A stretch of 64,000 nucleotides of DNA from Lycocorax pyrrhopterus obiensis (taxonomy: Eukaryota > Chordata > Aves > Passeriformes > Paradisaeidae), in NCBI GenBank assembly GCA_014706295.1, contig JACSVZ010000002.1, positions 16,228,494 through 16,292,493 of the forward strand, read 5' to 3'. This document shows, one piece after another, positions 53,001-62,738 of this stretch (positions are counted from its first letter, which is position 1; every line of letters starts with the position of its first letter). The notes under the pieces are model-generated. The model was not told the origin of the DNA and made no database searches. It saw only the letters and a list, made by a program, of their open reading frames with translations. Position numbers and translations under genes: made by a program.

Positions 53001-56000
53001 ATTGTGAAATCCTCGAGGTCGCACAAAACCGCGTGCAGCTCAAGCAGGGAAGGGAGTCAGACCCTCACAGCTGCCCCTTCCATCCCCTCAGCCCACACGT
53101 GTCTCCCTGCCTTGCTGGGCTGGTTGACATTCCTGGGTATCTGGGGATGCTCAAGAGTTGGGGCTGGTGGCGTGAGTCCCTGGAGATGGGTCCCAGGCAG
53201 ACACCACATGAATCACAGTGTCCTTGCACATTGCTGCACCACCTTTCCTCTCACACATGTGCACATCCTCTTCTCTTCCTGCCCAAAAAAGACAAATTTG
53301 AGCAAAAATTCATCATGGTTTGAACCATTCTGCAGATAATAATTTCAAGTTACAGATTGATCTCTATATCTGTAATACTGAAAAATACTGGTGGCAAAAT
53401 TACCTGACTTTATGCTTTCCAGTGGAGCTAGGTGGGAGAATAGGCATAAAAAGTAGGGAATTCAATAGCATAGCGTGGTGTGTTTATTTTTGCACAGGTG
53501 GCTGAAGAAAAATTAGGTTTATAATTATTATTGTTATCAACTGTTCGGCATTTATGCTTAACTTTTCAGAGCAGTGATTTCTGCAAAGCGACCTGCACCA
53601 TTAATGTTAAATCCAAGCAAATCCACATTTGTTTTCCAAAGGTAGAACAGACATCACTCATCTGAGATGCTACATCAAATGGAACTGAATCACTCCCTGG
53701 CCAGTACAGACACCAAAGATGTGATTTTCCTCTGAGAATATTAAGTACAGAATTTAAAGCTCACTTAAATGAATAAAATGTATAAAACTTAGCAAAATTG
53801 CTGATTTTGATTATATTGATACATTACACATAATTAAGAACATCATCTTCTTTGAGGATGTTTGAACTGCTGGTGGTTTTTTTACAGAAAAAAGAGCTCA
53901 TGTATGTATTTAAGGCTTGAGTCTCTGGCTTTGTATTCCTTGGGGTTAAAGCAAAAAGCTCGAACTGAGAGGCGATGGTGTAGACTGGAGCGACATACAC
54001 AGCTTGGCTCCACAGAGGGCACAGAACTGAAAAAACCAGGCAGGCCACAAGTGCCATGAGTGGAGTCTCCAATGGGGCACACACAGACCCCACCTGGCTC
54101 TTAAGCACAAAATGGAGAACAGCTCACACACATAAATGAAGCTTAATAACCAAGAGGCCTGATCTCAAGACAATGACTCTGTTCCAGGCCAAACTGCAGA
54201 ACTTCTGCTGACCACGTTTCCTCCTAATTAGCACTGCATTGTACACCATTTCCACTCCCAGAGAAACCACCTGGCCCCTCTCTGGAGCCCTTTTGCCCTT
54301 GTGGCTGGTCACAGAGCCCCAGCTGAGCCTCGGCTTCTGGGATGCTGGGAAAACACGTCTCCTGCAAACACCATGGCCCTCCTCCTCCTCCCTGTGCCCA
54401 CTGCACACAGCAGCTGATGCACAGCAGAGGCCTTGTGGAAGGAGTTTTATTTTACATGGCCCAAGGGGATGGAAACCTAAAAAATGCAATAAAAAATTGG
54501 AGGTGGGGCAGAGAAGTGAGAAAAAATAAAGACCTTGAGCACAAGTTGGGAGATTGTTTGTCTGACTCTTTGGGGATGTGTTCACATGTAAGTAGAAATA
54601 ACTGAGATCCTTGGTTGGAGACCTTGTTTTGGTTTTGTTTATTAATTCCTAAGACAAAGCACATATGTAGAACAGAACTGGATCTTCCACCCTTCTGGAT
54701 AAAGCAACAGCTTTTCTGTTGGGGACTTCCAGGTTTGCAGTTTGTCTGGGGCTTTTGCTGCCACTAACTCCAGTTTGAGGGTGTTATCAGAGAGGCCACC
54801 CATAGGATCCCGTGCTTCTTAAAAGAAACAGGGGCCAGCCGCAGCTTCTGAAGAGGCACCTGCCCCCTCGTCATGTTTGCAGGCTTGGCTCCCTGACTTC
54901 AGAGTGGTCTCAGCCCCACCACACCTGACAGCTATGACTAAAGCCATGTTTACAGCTTCATGGTTAACCTCTCACTGCAGCTGAAGCACCCTGGCCACTT
55001 CCCCTTGCAATATTATATGTTGTAGCACAAGTCCTCTCTACAACCCAGCCCACGCCCTCAACCTCCTCTTTCCCAAACAAAAATAGCGTGCAAAACTTCC
55101 TGATTTGCAGAAGGCAAGAACTGGACCTTCACACAAGGTCATCTCCTGCATTTGTGCAGGGCTTGTTTTCTGGCTTTCTCATCAGGTGACATCTGGTCCA
55201 CCTTTCTGCAGCATTCGGCAGCCTGCAGACAGCAAACCAGCTCCCTTGGTGGACACCCTTCCCAGGTATACATGGTAAGGAAATACCCGAGTTGTGCTGA
55301 GTGCTACACTGGAGCTGCAGTCTATCATTTTATCTCAGTCCAGTCTCACTTTACTTGAAATCGAAACCAGGGTTTGATTAATGGTCACATCAGCCAGGTT
55401 TCAGAACATCCTCTTGACAACCTCCTCATTTCACCTTTGTGCTGTTGTTGCCCTCCTTGCTCACAGAGGTCCCCACAGTCTCTGGCTCTGCAGTTTGACA
55501 ATACCTGCTGCAGCACCAGCACTAAAGCTGCTTTAGGGACGGTCACAGATGACATTGATGTGTTTTCTTCCTGCATACATCATTCCAACACACCTTATTG
55601 CCAGTTCCACCAAACCAAATATCCATAAAGTAAATAAATAAGCACACGTTTTGTCTTCCAAGTGCTCCTTCACTCTTGCTGAGAAACCTTCCAAAGCTCG
55701 TTTCTTCACAAGTCTTTGCATGCAAAAAGACCTGTAACCAGGTGGCAACTTCAGAACCTATCATTGCTTTCTAGTGGCCCAATATAATTGTCTCCCCTCT
55801 CAGATGTTTTATGCCCAGCATGATGACCTTGCTGATCCCAAGGATGGAGCACTGAGCCCCCCCTTGCTCCTTATAAGACAGTGGCTATTGGCACTGGTCC
55901 AGCAAAAATCTTCAAAGGAGACAGTTCTTCCTTTCTTAGGACTCTGCTTAACAAAACTCCACATTAGAAGATTTAACTTCATCCCTACATTATCTCATCC

Positions 56001-58600
56001 CAGGGATCTGGGGGCTGCCAGACTGAGCATGAAGAGCCCGTTATAAAGCTGCTCTGCCATCTCTGGCTCCTCGCAGAAGCAGACCAAACCCCTTTTAGCC
56101 AACATGTTTAAGCAGGTTCATCCTTGTCTACATGTGCATCAGGACTTTGCTCAGCAGGGATCCAGCTGCTGTGAGGGATGGCAACAGGTCTCTGCAGCTG
56201 CTTTCCCTGTGAGTGTGGCTATTTTGTAGCTTGGATAACACTCCATTCGGCATAATCCTAAGCAATTTCTCACCTACACGACTTCAGGCCTTTCAACATA
56301 CCTGGCCATAGTTATTTAGCCACCCAGACTGCCATAGCACAGTGTGCCAGGGACGTGAAGAAATTCTTTGAATTTCAAACATATATGTTTACTGTGAAGG
56401 AATCTGCAGCTGGAGGGAGGAGCTGTGAGAATGCAACACCAAGGAAATGTTTGCTGATAGCACATAAAAAATAACCAGAATAATGGACAAAAGCAACATT
56501 TTGCTGGAAGTAGACACCAGAAACAAGGACTGTATTTAGGAGCATAGATGGGGCCCTACTGAACTAGTTTGGGATTATCACCCGCTCATGGTTGGAAAAG
56601 GGGGGAACAGACACAACAGTGCTCACAGCCAGCCCCAGTGGTGCCATCTGAGCTCTGTGGCATGGCTGCCCACCCCAGGCAGTAGGGCTGGGGCTGCAGC
56701 CTCCCCAAGGGCTGGAGCAGGGCTGGCACTGAAGAGCTCCATCACTTGCAGCCTCAGGAGCAAATTCTCCTCTCAGCTTGACAGCACGGTTGATTTTTTC
56801 CTGGCTCCTCCAGTAAGACACATTAGGACCCAAAGCACCACTTTTAGGCTCTTTCTGCACGATATCCCTTGGAAATGTGCCTTGCTGCCACTTATTGGCA
56901 TGCCAACCTGGCCTACCAGCTGTCTGGAGCTGGCACACAAGCATGGGCCAATAGAGGGGTGTCGCAAAGAATGGCAAAGAGTTTCTTGCAGCTCCAGCCT
57001 GGCAGGTGCCTGAAGTCCCACTGTGCCCTGGGCCCCTGTCCCACTGTGGGATGCAGGGGAGCCACAGTGCTCCCATCAGCCGGAGCTGCATCCTCAGGGG
57101 AGCCGGCTGCAGGCTGCGGTATGCGGCCAGCAACTATTGACTTCTTTTTCCGTGCATGGCCGGGTAAGTAACCTTAATCAAAAACATGAAGCCCACAGTT
57201 TGTATCACATTCACGATGTTAAACAAGCTCTGGAAATAGAAACACTGTTTTCATTTAAGCTTTTCAACTGTGATCTATGTAATGAAATATGGAGGGGGCG
57301 GGCGTGTGTGAGATTTACATGTGATGATTTGGGAGATCTCACTGCTTTAGAGGCTTGTGAGGCGCCGCAGTGCCAACTGCTCCTGCCACTGCCTCACCGC
57401 GTTTGGCAATGCCTGCCCCACACAGACTTTTGTTTTTTTCCAGAACTGCTTTCCAAATGATTTCTGCCCTCAGCTCCTGCTGCTGTAATTTATTCTAGGT
57501 GTGGGTGTGGGATCTGCCAGGCCCTCAGCAACCTGCTGCCCTGGCTGCCCATGCCCTGCCCAGCTCTGGACAGGCAGGCAGGTGAGCAGTGCACATTTCC
57601 ACTGCTCCTGGGGACCATGCACGTCCTTGAGGACAGCCACATACCCTGCAAGTGCAGCGATTCTCCAAGCCCAGGCCCAAACAGCACTATCATCAGTAGA
57701 CACAGGGAAAGATTATTTTGCCTTCCCAGATCCTCCTGAGCCACCACGCAGGGAATGAGCATCCATTCCACCACGGTGGACAGGCAAGAGGGGAGGCTCT
57801 TCCAAGGGCACTTGCTCAGTACTCTGCCAGTGCATGGATTTCCCCTGCTCCAGAGGCTGCCCCAGCCTGCAGGGCCCACAGAAACCTGCCATGCCCCATC
57901 CGCACCTCCCCTCAGGCTCTGGGGACCAGAACCTGAGCTGCCCTACCAGAGGGGATCACCCCTGCCTTGCCAGACGGGTTGGGAGAGGGGAGTGGGATGA
58001 CAACAGAGCAAACAATAGTCTAAGACTGCAAAGGACTGAGATCACCTTCCTGCAGGAGCTTGGTTTTGGTCAAACCTGTCACTTTCTAAGATTCCTTTTG
58101 CTGTGATATAATGATAACAATACTTCCCGGCTCATAAACAGTTCATCTGGGCATGGTAATGATCAGAGCTGTATGTTTTGCAGGAAGCTCCTAATCAGCA
58201 GGTTAACACAGCCTAACAGGAGGCATTTGTCCCACACTGCTCCCTTATGCCCGCTTCTCCCGCAGCTGGTTCTTGAATGCTCTGGCCATGGCACGTCCTG
58301 AGGGGCAGCCTTACCAGGGCTTTGCCCAAAAGTCCGTGAAAGTGCAGGATGCACAGCCTGCACGGAAGCACTCCCGTGGTTATTTACGTTTTTCTACCCT
58401 CTGTTTTCTCTGCAGGGGACTGGCAGCAAGATGTTCATGTCTTTTCCTCCCGCTCTGGGGACAGTAATTTTTCTTCCTGGGCAATGGGGCGTCTTCGGTG
58501 CATTGCCCTTCCCCAACTGCTCCCGTGCTTCCCGTCAGCAAATGCAGAAATTACATTCAGATCGGTGAATCCTGATGCCAAGGTGCTTCTCTTCCAGGAA
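50001..58600. other. Intergenic DNA upstream of MKX
   Basis: Single-copy-looking DNA of mixed composition, with no recognisable gene. GC-rich patches (about 50160-50420, 54240-54420, 56590-57130, 57500-57970) alternate with AT-rich stretches (about 50790-51260, 51950-52150, 53500-53860, 57160-57400) that could be regulatory. Open frames of up to 189 codons here overlap each other on both strands and look like chance frames. Confidence 0.65.
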
Positions 58601-58626
58601 CCCTTTCCCCAATGCGTGTGGCTGTG

Positions 58627-58669
58627 TGACGTCGCGGAGAGAGGCCGTGACGCCAGGCACCCGTGACGG
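58627..58669. promoter_or_regulatory. Cluster of CRE/ATF-type half-sites
   Basis: Three TGACG motifs lie in 43 bases: TGACGTC at 58627-58633, TGACGCC at 58648-58654 and TGACGG at 58664-58669. A fourth, TGACGCA, is at 59404-59410. TGACG is the core of the cAMP-response element bound by CREB/ATF proteins. Occupancy is inference. Confidence 0.4.
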
Positions 58670-59893
58670 CGGGGTGCGGGGATGGGGGTGAGCCCCAGGA
58701 AGGACCCCACGGCGGCTGAGTCCTGGGGGGCGGTGGGCGGGCGGGGGTCCTCGGACCGCAGCAGGAACCTGCCCCCTCCGTCCCCACCGCTCCAGCGCCA
58801 AGCCAGCGGAGAACCGCGTACCCCTCCGCGGTGGCCTCTGCAGCCCGGGAAGACGGGAGGGGACGAGGCCAGGATGATGGTAGGGGGCGGGGGGATACAA
58901 GTGGTAGCGGAATGCAGACTCAGGTCCTTTGGGGTGACGCTTGCGGACAAGGACGGGGACAGAGCGGTGCCATGGAGAGCCTGGAGCCGCGGCTGGTGCG
59001 CGCACGAGGGATCCGCGCCGCGCACGTCCCGCCGGGCCCGCAGGCGCAGACGGCTGCTCCCGTTCACCCGCGGCGGTCAAATAACGTCTGAATTACATCC
59101 TTGTAAATATTAACTGTGGCCATCTTCTTCGTTTCTGCCCACAGAAAACCAAAATTTTAAGCCCGGCGGGGCCGGGCTGCTGCGCCGCAGGGCTGCGCGG
59201 GGTGCGGGGCGTGTGGAGCGGCGGGGCCGGGGGAACAGGGGCACATCCGTGGGAGCGGGCCGGGGACGCCCGCAGACATCGCCGGCAACTGAGCACCGTA
59301 TCTCCGCGGGAGCGCGCCGAGGATGCTAAAAGCAGCGGACTGTCTCCCGGCTTGGACTGGGGGCTGATTTATAACCCTTGGGCGGGGGGGAGAGGGGGAC
59401 GCATGACGCACAAGAGAAGACGGAGAAGCGTGGTGGGAGATGGTTCCTGGTTTGGCATCATTAAACGCCGGTGTTAATGAGTGGCACGGGGCTGCGGCTG
59501 CGCCCCGCGTCCCCGACGAGGGTCTCTCCCGCGGTCAGCGTGACACCAGCCGGTGTCCTCAGCCGCCTTCCCCGGGGGACTCTCCCATACAGACGGTGAG
59601 CTGCCCAGCTGTGCACTGCCGTACCCTCAGATGCCCCTGGCCGGACTCCTACCGCCCCTGCACGCACCGCCCCTCGACGCCGCTCTGCCCAGGCGGGGCC
59701 CGTGCCCTGGCTGGGGCTCCTGGGGTCCCCTCGCCGGCGGTGACTCCCCCCAGGGATGGGGAGCGGCAGTCCCGACAGTGTGAGTGGCTGCGCGGCGGCT
59801 GTGCCTCCGGGCGCCGGCTCTGCGCATTTGGTGGTCGTTAAAAACAATTTGCTTCCCTCCCCGTTTGGGGAGGGGGAAGGGGAAAATCATTCC

Positions 59894-59936
59894 GGGGGAG
59901 GGGAGGGGAGGGGAGGGAAAGGGAAGGGAAAAGGGG
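59894..59936 (+). repeat. Purine tract with GGGGA repeats
   Basis: An uninterrupted 43-base run of G and A on the + strand, with four consecutive G4 blocks separated by single A residues. It lies just upstream of the presumed MKX leader. It fits a G-quadruplex or triplex-forming promoter tract. Confidence 0.8.
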
Positions 59937-60051
59937 CGAAAAAGGAGTGAGAGAGAGAGCAAGCGAGACAGAAACACCAAACCCGACAGAAAACCCGCGC
60001 TCCGAACTATTGCGACACGGAGCGAGGAGCGTGGCGAAGGCTGGCGGCGAG
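59937..60051 (+). other. MKX: Putative MKX non-coding leader exon
   Basis: A possible 5' UTR exon ending at a donor (gcgag|gtgcgag, GT at 60052-60053) and joining to an acceptor (cgcctccccgcag, AG at 60282-60283). Human MKX, as I remember it, has a non-coding first exon before the exon with the start codon. The start coordinate is only a placeholder after the purine tract. The alternative is an unspliced leader running straight into 60349. Confidence 0.4.
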
Positions 60052-60057
60052 GTGCGA

Positions 60058-60160
60058 GTGGGAGCGGGCCGGGCCGTGGGAGCGGGCCGGGCCGAGGAAG
60101 CGGACCGGGGTTGGGTGGGGGGGCCGTGAGAGCGGGCCGGGCCGTGGGAGGAGCGGGCTG
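60058..60160 (+). repeat. GC-rich minisatellite, about 18-bp unit
   Basis: Five imperfect copies of a unit GTGGGAGCGGGCCGGGCC begin at 60058, 60076, 60094, 60126 and 60144. The third is diverged and is followed by a G/T-rich spacer. It lies inside the presumed 232-bp leader intron of MKX. Confidence 0.8.
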
Positions 60161-60283
60161 CCTCCCCCCCCGTGGGTGGGCAGGCGGCGCCCGGTGCCTC
60201 CGCGCTGCCCCCCCGCCGGTCGCGCCGGGCGGGTCTCGGCGGTTCGGCGCGGCTGCCCGGTGACCGCTGCCGCCTCCCCGCAG

Positions 60284-60348
60284 CGCACAGCGAGTCCCCG
60301 CACCTCGGAGCCGGCGGCCAGCACGACGGCGGCCCCCAGCCCCCCACC
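60284..60348 (+). other. MKX: MKX 5' UTR adjoining the start codon
   Basis: 65 GC-rich bases between the presumed acceptor (AG at 60282-60283) and the ATG. There is no upstream ATG in this short stretch, so translation should start at 60349. If the leader is not spliced, the UTR simply continues upstream. Confidence 0.5.
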
Positions 60349-60530
60349 ATGAACACCATCGTCTTCAGCAAGCTCAGCGGCCAGGTGCTTTTCGAGGAGG
60401 ACGCCAAGGAGCGGGAGCGGAGCGGCCGGTCCTACGTGGGGGTGGTGGAGGGCCCACACCACGCCGAGGTGCTGCTCCCCGACAGCCCGTCCATCAAGGA
60501 GAGCCTCAGCCTGCGCAACCGGCGGACGGG
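60349..60530 (+). CDS. MKX: MKX coding exon 1 (N-terminus)
   Basis: The exon holds 60 codons plus two bases. It starts at an ATG in strong Kozak context (ccccaccATGa) and reads MNTIVFSKLSGQVLFEEDAK. It ends LSLRNRRT plus a split Gly codon at the donor ggacggg|gtatgcg (GT at 60531-60532). Human MKX also begins MNTIVF and has RRTG at the same exon end, so the start is secure. The same frame is open upstream to an ATG at 60172, but that would add 59 unconserved residues. The segment lies before the homeodomain and is less conserved: the middle (residues about 25-50) differs from human. It sits in the CpG island. Confidence 0.94.
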
Positions 60531-61193
60531 GTATGCGTGCGCTCGTCTCCGCGCCGCGCACCGGCTTCGGGGGCGGCCCTGCCTGCGCTGCCGGCGCTCC
60601 CGGCCGCCGCGTCGCCGATTTGGGGTTGCGAGATGGGTTTCTAGCTGGGTCCTTCCCCGCGCCCCCGGGTTCGTATTCTCTGGGATTCTCATTCCGCAGC
60701 TACGGTGGGAAATTCCGGCACTAGGTGATGCAGGGGCGTCCGATTGGGCTGGAATGTGCCAGACAGAGCGCTCCTGTCCTACTGCGCTTGACTTCCCTCT
60801 CTGCCTCCAAACAAAAACAAACTGGGAATACCGGGGCTCCACCGGCTTGTTCAGGAGCTTCATGCAATTAACGTCTCCAAAACGGAGGCGCCAGGCGGGA
60901 CGTGTGAGACCTCGGGGACGGGGCGGCGGCGCGGCCGATCCCCGCCGGCAGTGCCGTGGCAGCGGGGCTGAGGCGGGCGCGCACTGCGCGGCCTCGGCAC
61001 TTGTTCCGCCGTCCCCGCGGGTTCGCAGCGCGCCGAGCGAACGGGCGGGAAGGAGCTGTGTTGTCAGTGCATTCCCAGGGATGGGATTTAGAACGGACTA
61101 GCGCGATGTCAGTCAGGGGCTGAATAACGTGATGTTAAGATCGGGTTTGCTAAAACGGCAGCTGAGGCTAAGCCGCCCGAAGCTGGTTTGTTT

Positions 61194-61208
61194 GGGGGGG
61201 GGGGGGGG
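61194..61208 (+). repeat. Poly(G) run, 15 G
   Basis: Fifteen consecutive G, followed by a T/G-rich stretch with another seven-G run at about 61241-61247, in the first MKX coding intron. It is prone to polymerase slippage, so the true length may differ. Confidence 0.85.
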
Positions 61209-61791
61209 CGGTTTTTTGGTGTGTTGTTTTTTGTGGGTTAGGGGGGGTTTTTTGATGCTGGAACAGGTGAAATAGAAGGTGATGAAAGGACGCGCCAGCT
61301 CCGGCGTGTTGTCAGCCGTAGCTCGGAGGGTTGAACTGCCGAGCGCTGACCAGACATTTCGGGTCAGCGTTACAAAGTAAAGATCGAGGAGCACAGTCAG
61401 GCGGCTGCGAAACCGAGGAGTCCTGGGGCGCTGCTTGCGCTGACGAATTTCCACCTTAGCGATTGCATCAGCTCGCAGTTTTACCGGCGGTGCTGGCCGA
61501 GACGACGCAGGTGTGTGTCACGGAGATGTTACTGCAGCCAGTCGCGGCGGAGCGGGGCTGCAGCGGGAGCCCCGGGGCGGCAGCGGCGCGGCCGCTCGGC
61601 CCGGCCCGGCCCAGCCCGGCGCGGCCCCGGGGCGCCCCCTGCCGCCGCCGCCGGCACCCAGCCCGCCCGGAGCCTCCTCCGCCCCGCGCAGCGCTACCGC
61701 CGGCCCCAGCCCGCTTCTGGGCTTTTCTTAGGATTCCCCCGATTTTGTTCACTCACTTTTTATTGTAGACCTTTATTTACAAAGGGACACC

Positions 61792-61810
61792 TTTTTTTTT
61801 TTTTTTTTTT
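61792..61810 (+). repeat. Poly(T) run, 19 T
   Basis: Nineteen consecutive T within otherwise GC-rich MKX intron sequence. The antisense reading is a poly(A) tail-like run, but nothing upstream of it on the - strand looks like a retroposed gene. Confidence 0.85.
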
Positions 61811-62578
61811 CCCTCAACGGAACCCGGGTTTCGTTCCCCAGGCATACGCTGTTTCCCTCGGCAGGCGCGGGGCTTTGCGGGCTGCCTCGCATCGCTGCTG
61901 GCGGCGTGGGGAGCGGCACGCCGGCTCCTCCAGGAGCACCGCTCGCCACCGGCTCCGAGGAGCGAAATGATCCAGGAGCTGCTCGGTGCCGCGGGTACCT
62001 CTTGAGTATCGACGGGAAATAAATTCGGGCAGGGGGAATCAGTCTGGGCTGGCCCCGGGGCAGCGCGCACCACTGCTGCGGGATGCGGGGCCGGCCGTGC
62101 GAGGTGCGGCCTGGCCGCGCTGGAAAGCCCCTCTGTAAACAGACTGGCCACACGCCTGTCAGGTGCCGAGCGCCGAAAACATCGGGACACTCGCATCGGC
62201 GAAGCCCTGGCCCCGTGGGGCCGCCGCCCGGGTCCGCAGCATTACCGCGGCCATTCACCAGCTCTGGGTCTGCTCGCCCAGACCTTCCACGGGGAGTTTG
62301 GGGAGCTGGTGGCATCACCTTCTCTTGAGCAGTCGTCTGGGCCGAGGGCTGCGGCTGTGGAACACCCCGCGAGGACGGGGCTCGGCTCCTCCGGGCAGGG
62401 CGCACCCCGGGGCTGGGGCAGCCCCGAGCCGGGTCCCCCCTCAGACAGGGCGCATCTACCGCACCCGCGCAGGGGAGCCCGGGGCCAGGCGGGGGGAGCG
62501 GGCAGGGCCCGGGACCGGGCGCGGGGAGCGGGCAGGTGTCCCGCCGCTCCGGTCCTCAGCGCCCCTTCTCCGCGGCAG

Positions 62579-62738
62579 GGCGCGGCAGAGCGGCGGGAAG
62601 GTGCGGCACAAGCGGCAGGCGCTGCAGGACATGGCGCGGCCGCTCAAGCAGTGGCTCTACAAGCACCGCGACAACCCATACCCCACCAAGACCGAGAAGA
62701 TTCTGCTGGCCCTCGGCTCCCAGATGACCCTGGTGCAG
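62579..62738 (+). CDS. MKX: MKX coding exon 2 (homeodomain helices 1-2)
   Basis: A 160-bp exon from acceptor ttctccgcggcag (AG at 62577-62578) to donor gtgcag|gtaagg (GT at 62739-62740). Its first base completes the Gly codon begun in exon 1, then 53 codons follow, residues 62-114. It opens ARQSGGKVRHKRQALQDMAR, and the homeodomain begins at about residue 71. The TALE three-residue loop Pro-Tyr-Pro is at residues 94-96, between helix 1 (PLKQWLYKHR) and helix 2 (KTEKILLALGSQM). The exon ends in phase 0 just before helix 3. The stretch from KVRHKR to LVQ appears identical to the human protein as I remember it, as expected for a DNA-binding domain. Confidence 0.97.

Larger units (their letters stand above)
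58610..60350 (+). promoter_or_regulatory. MKX: CpG-rich promoter region of MKX
   Basis: The sequence changes from ordinary composition to very GC- and CpG-rich at about 58610 and stays so through the MKX start codon. It carries a cluster of TGACG half-sites at its 5' edge, a GGGGA purine tract at 59894-59936 and a GA-rich stretch just after. There is no convincing TATA box at a fitting distance; a TTTATAA at 59369-59375 lies about 1 kb before the start codon. The transcription start is not determined; a CpG-island promoter with dispersed initiation is expected for this developmental gene. Confidence 0.75.
60531..62578 (+). other. MKX: MKX intron between coding exons 1 and 2
   Basis: A 2048-bp GT-AG intron, largely CpG-rich. 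It holds a run of 15 G at 61194-61208, T-rich/G-rich sequence to 61260, and a run of 19 T at 61792-61810. Long open frames in it (for example 60172-61101 read through from exon 1, and 61773-62405 on the - strand) are products of high GC and low stop frequency. Confidence 0.9.

Noticed and set aside
56564..57133. 189-codon - strand frame with overlapping + strand frames
   Set aside because: Overlapping frames on both strands in GC-rich DNA, no family resemblance.
58435..59067. 210-codon - strand frame, with a 181-codon companion in another frame
   Set aside because: Both strands and several frames are open here because of CpG-island composition. Pro/Arg/Ser-rich, with no domain and no splice support.
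59369..59375. TTTATAA considered as the MKX TATA box
   Set aside because: Almost 1 kb before the start codon with no leader evidence near it, and CpG-island promoters usually lack a TATA box.
59838..60561. Two long - strand frames (189 and 184 codons) antisense to the MKX start
   Set aside because: Mirror images of GC-rich leader sequence and minisatellite. A non-coding antisense transcript is possible but not shown by the sequence.
60172..61101. 309-codon + strand frame covering MKX exon 1 and beyond
   Set aside because: Only 60349-60530 matches MKX. The downstream part reads through the donor at 60531 into GC-rich intron, and the upstream part is unconserved leader.
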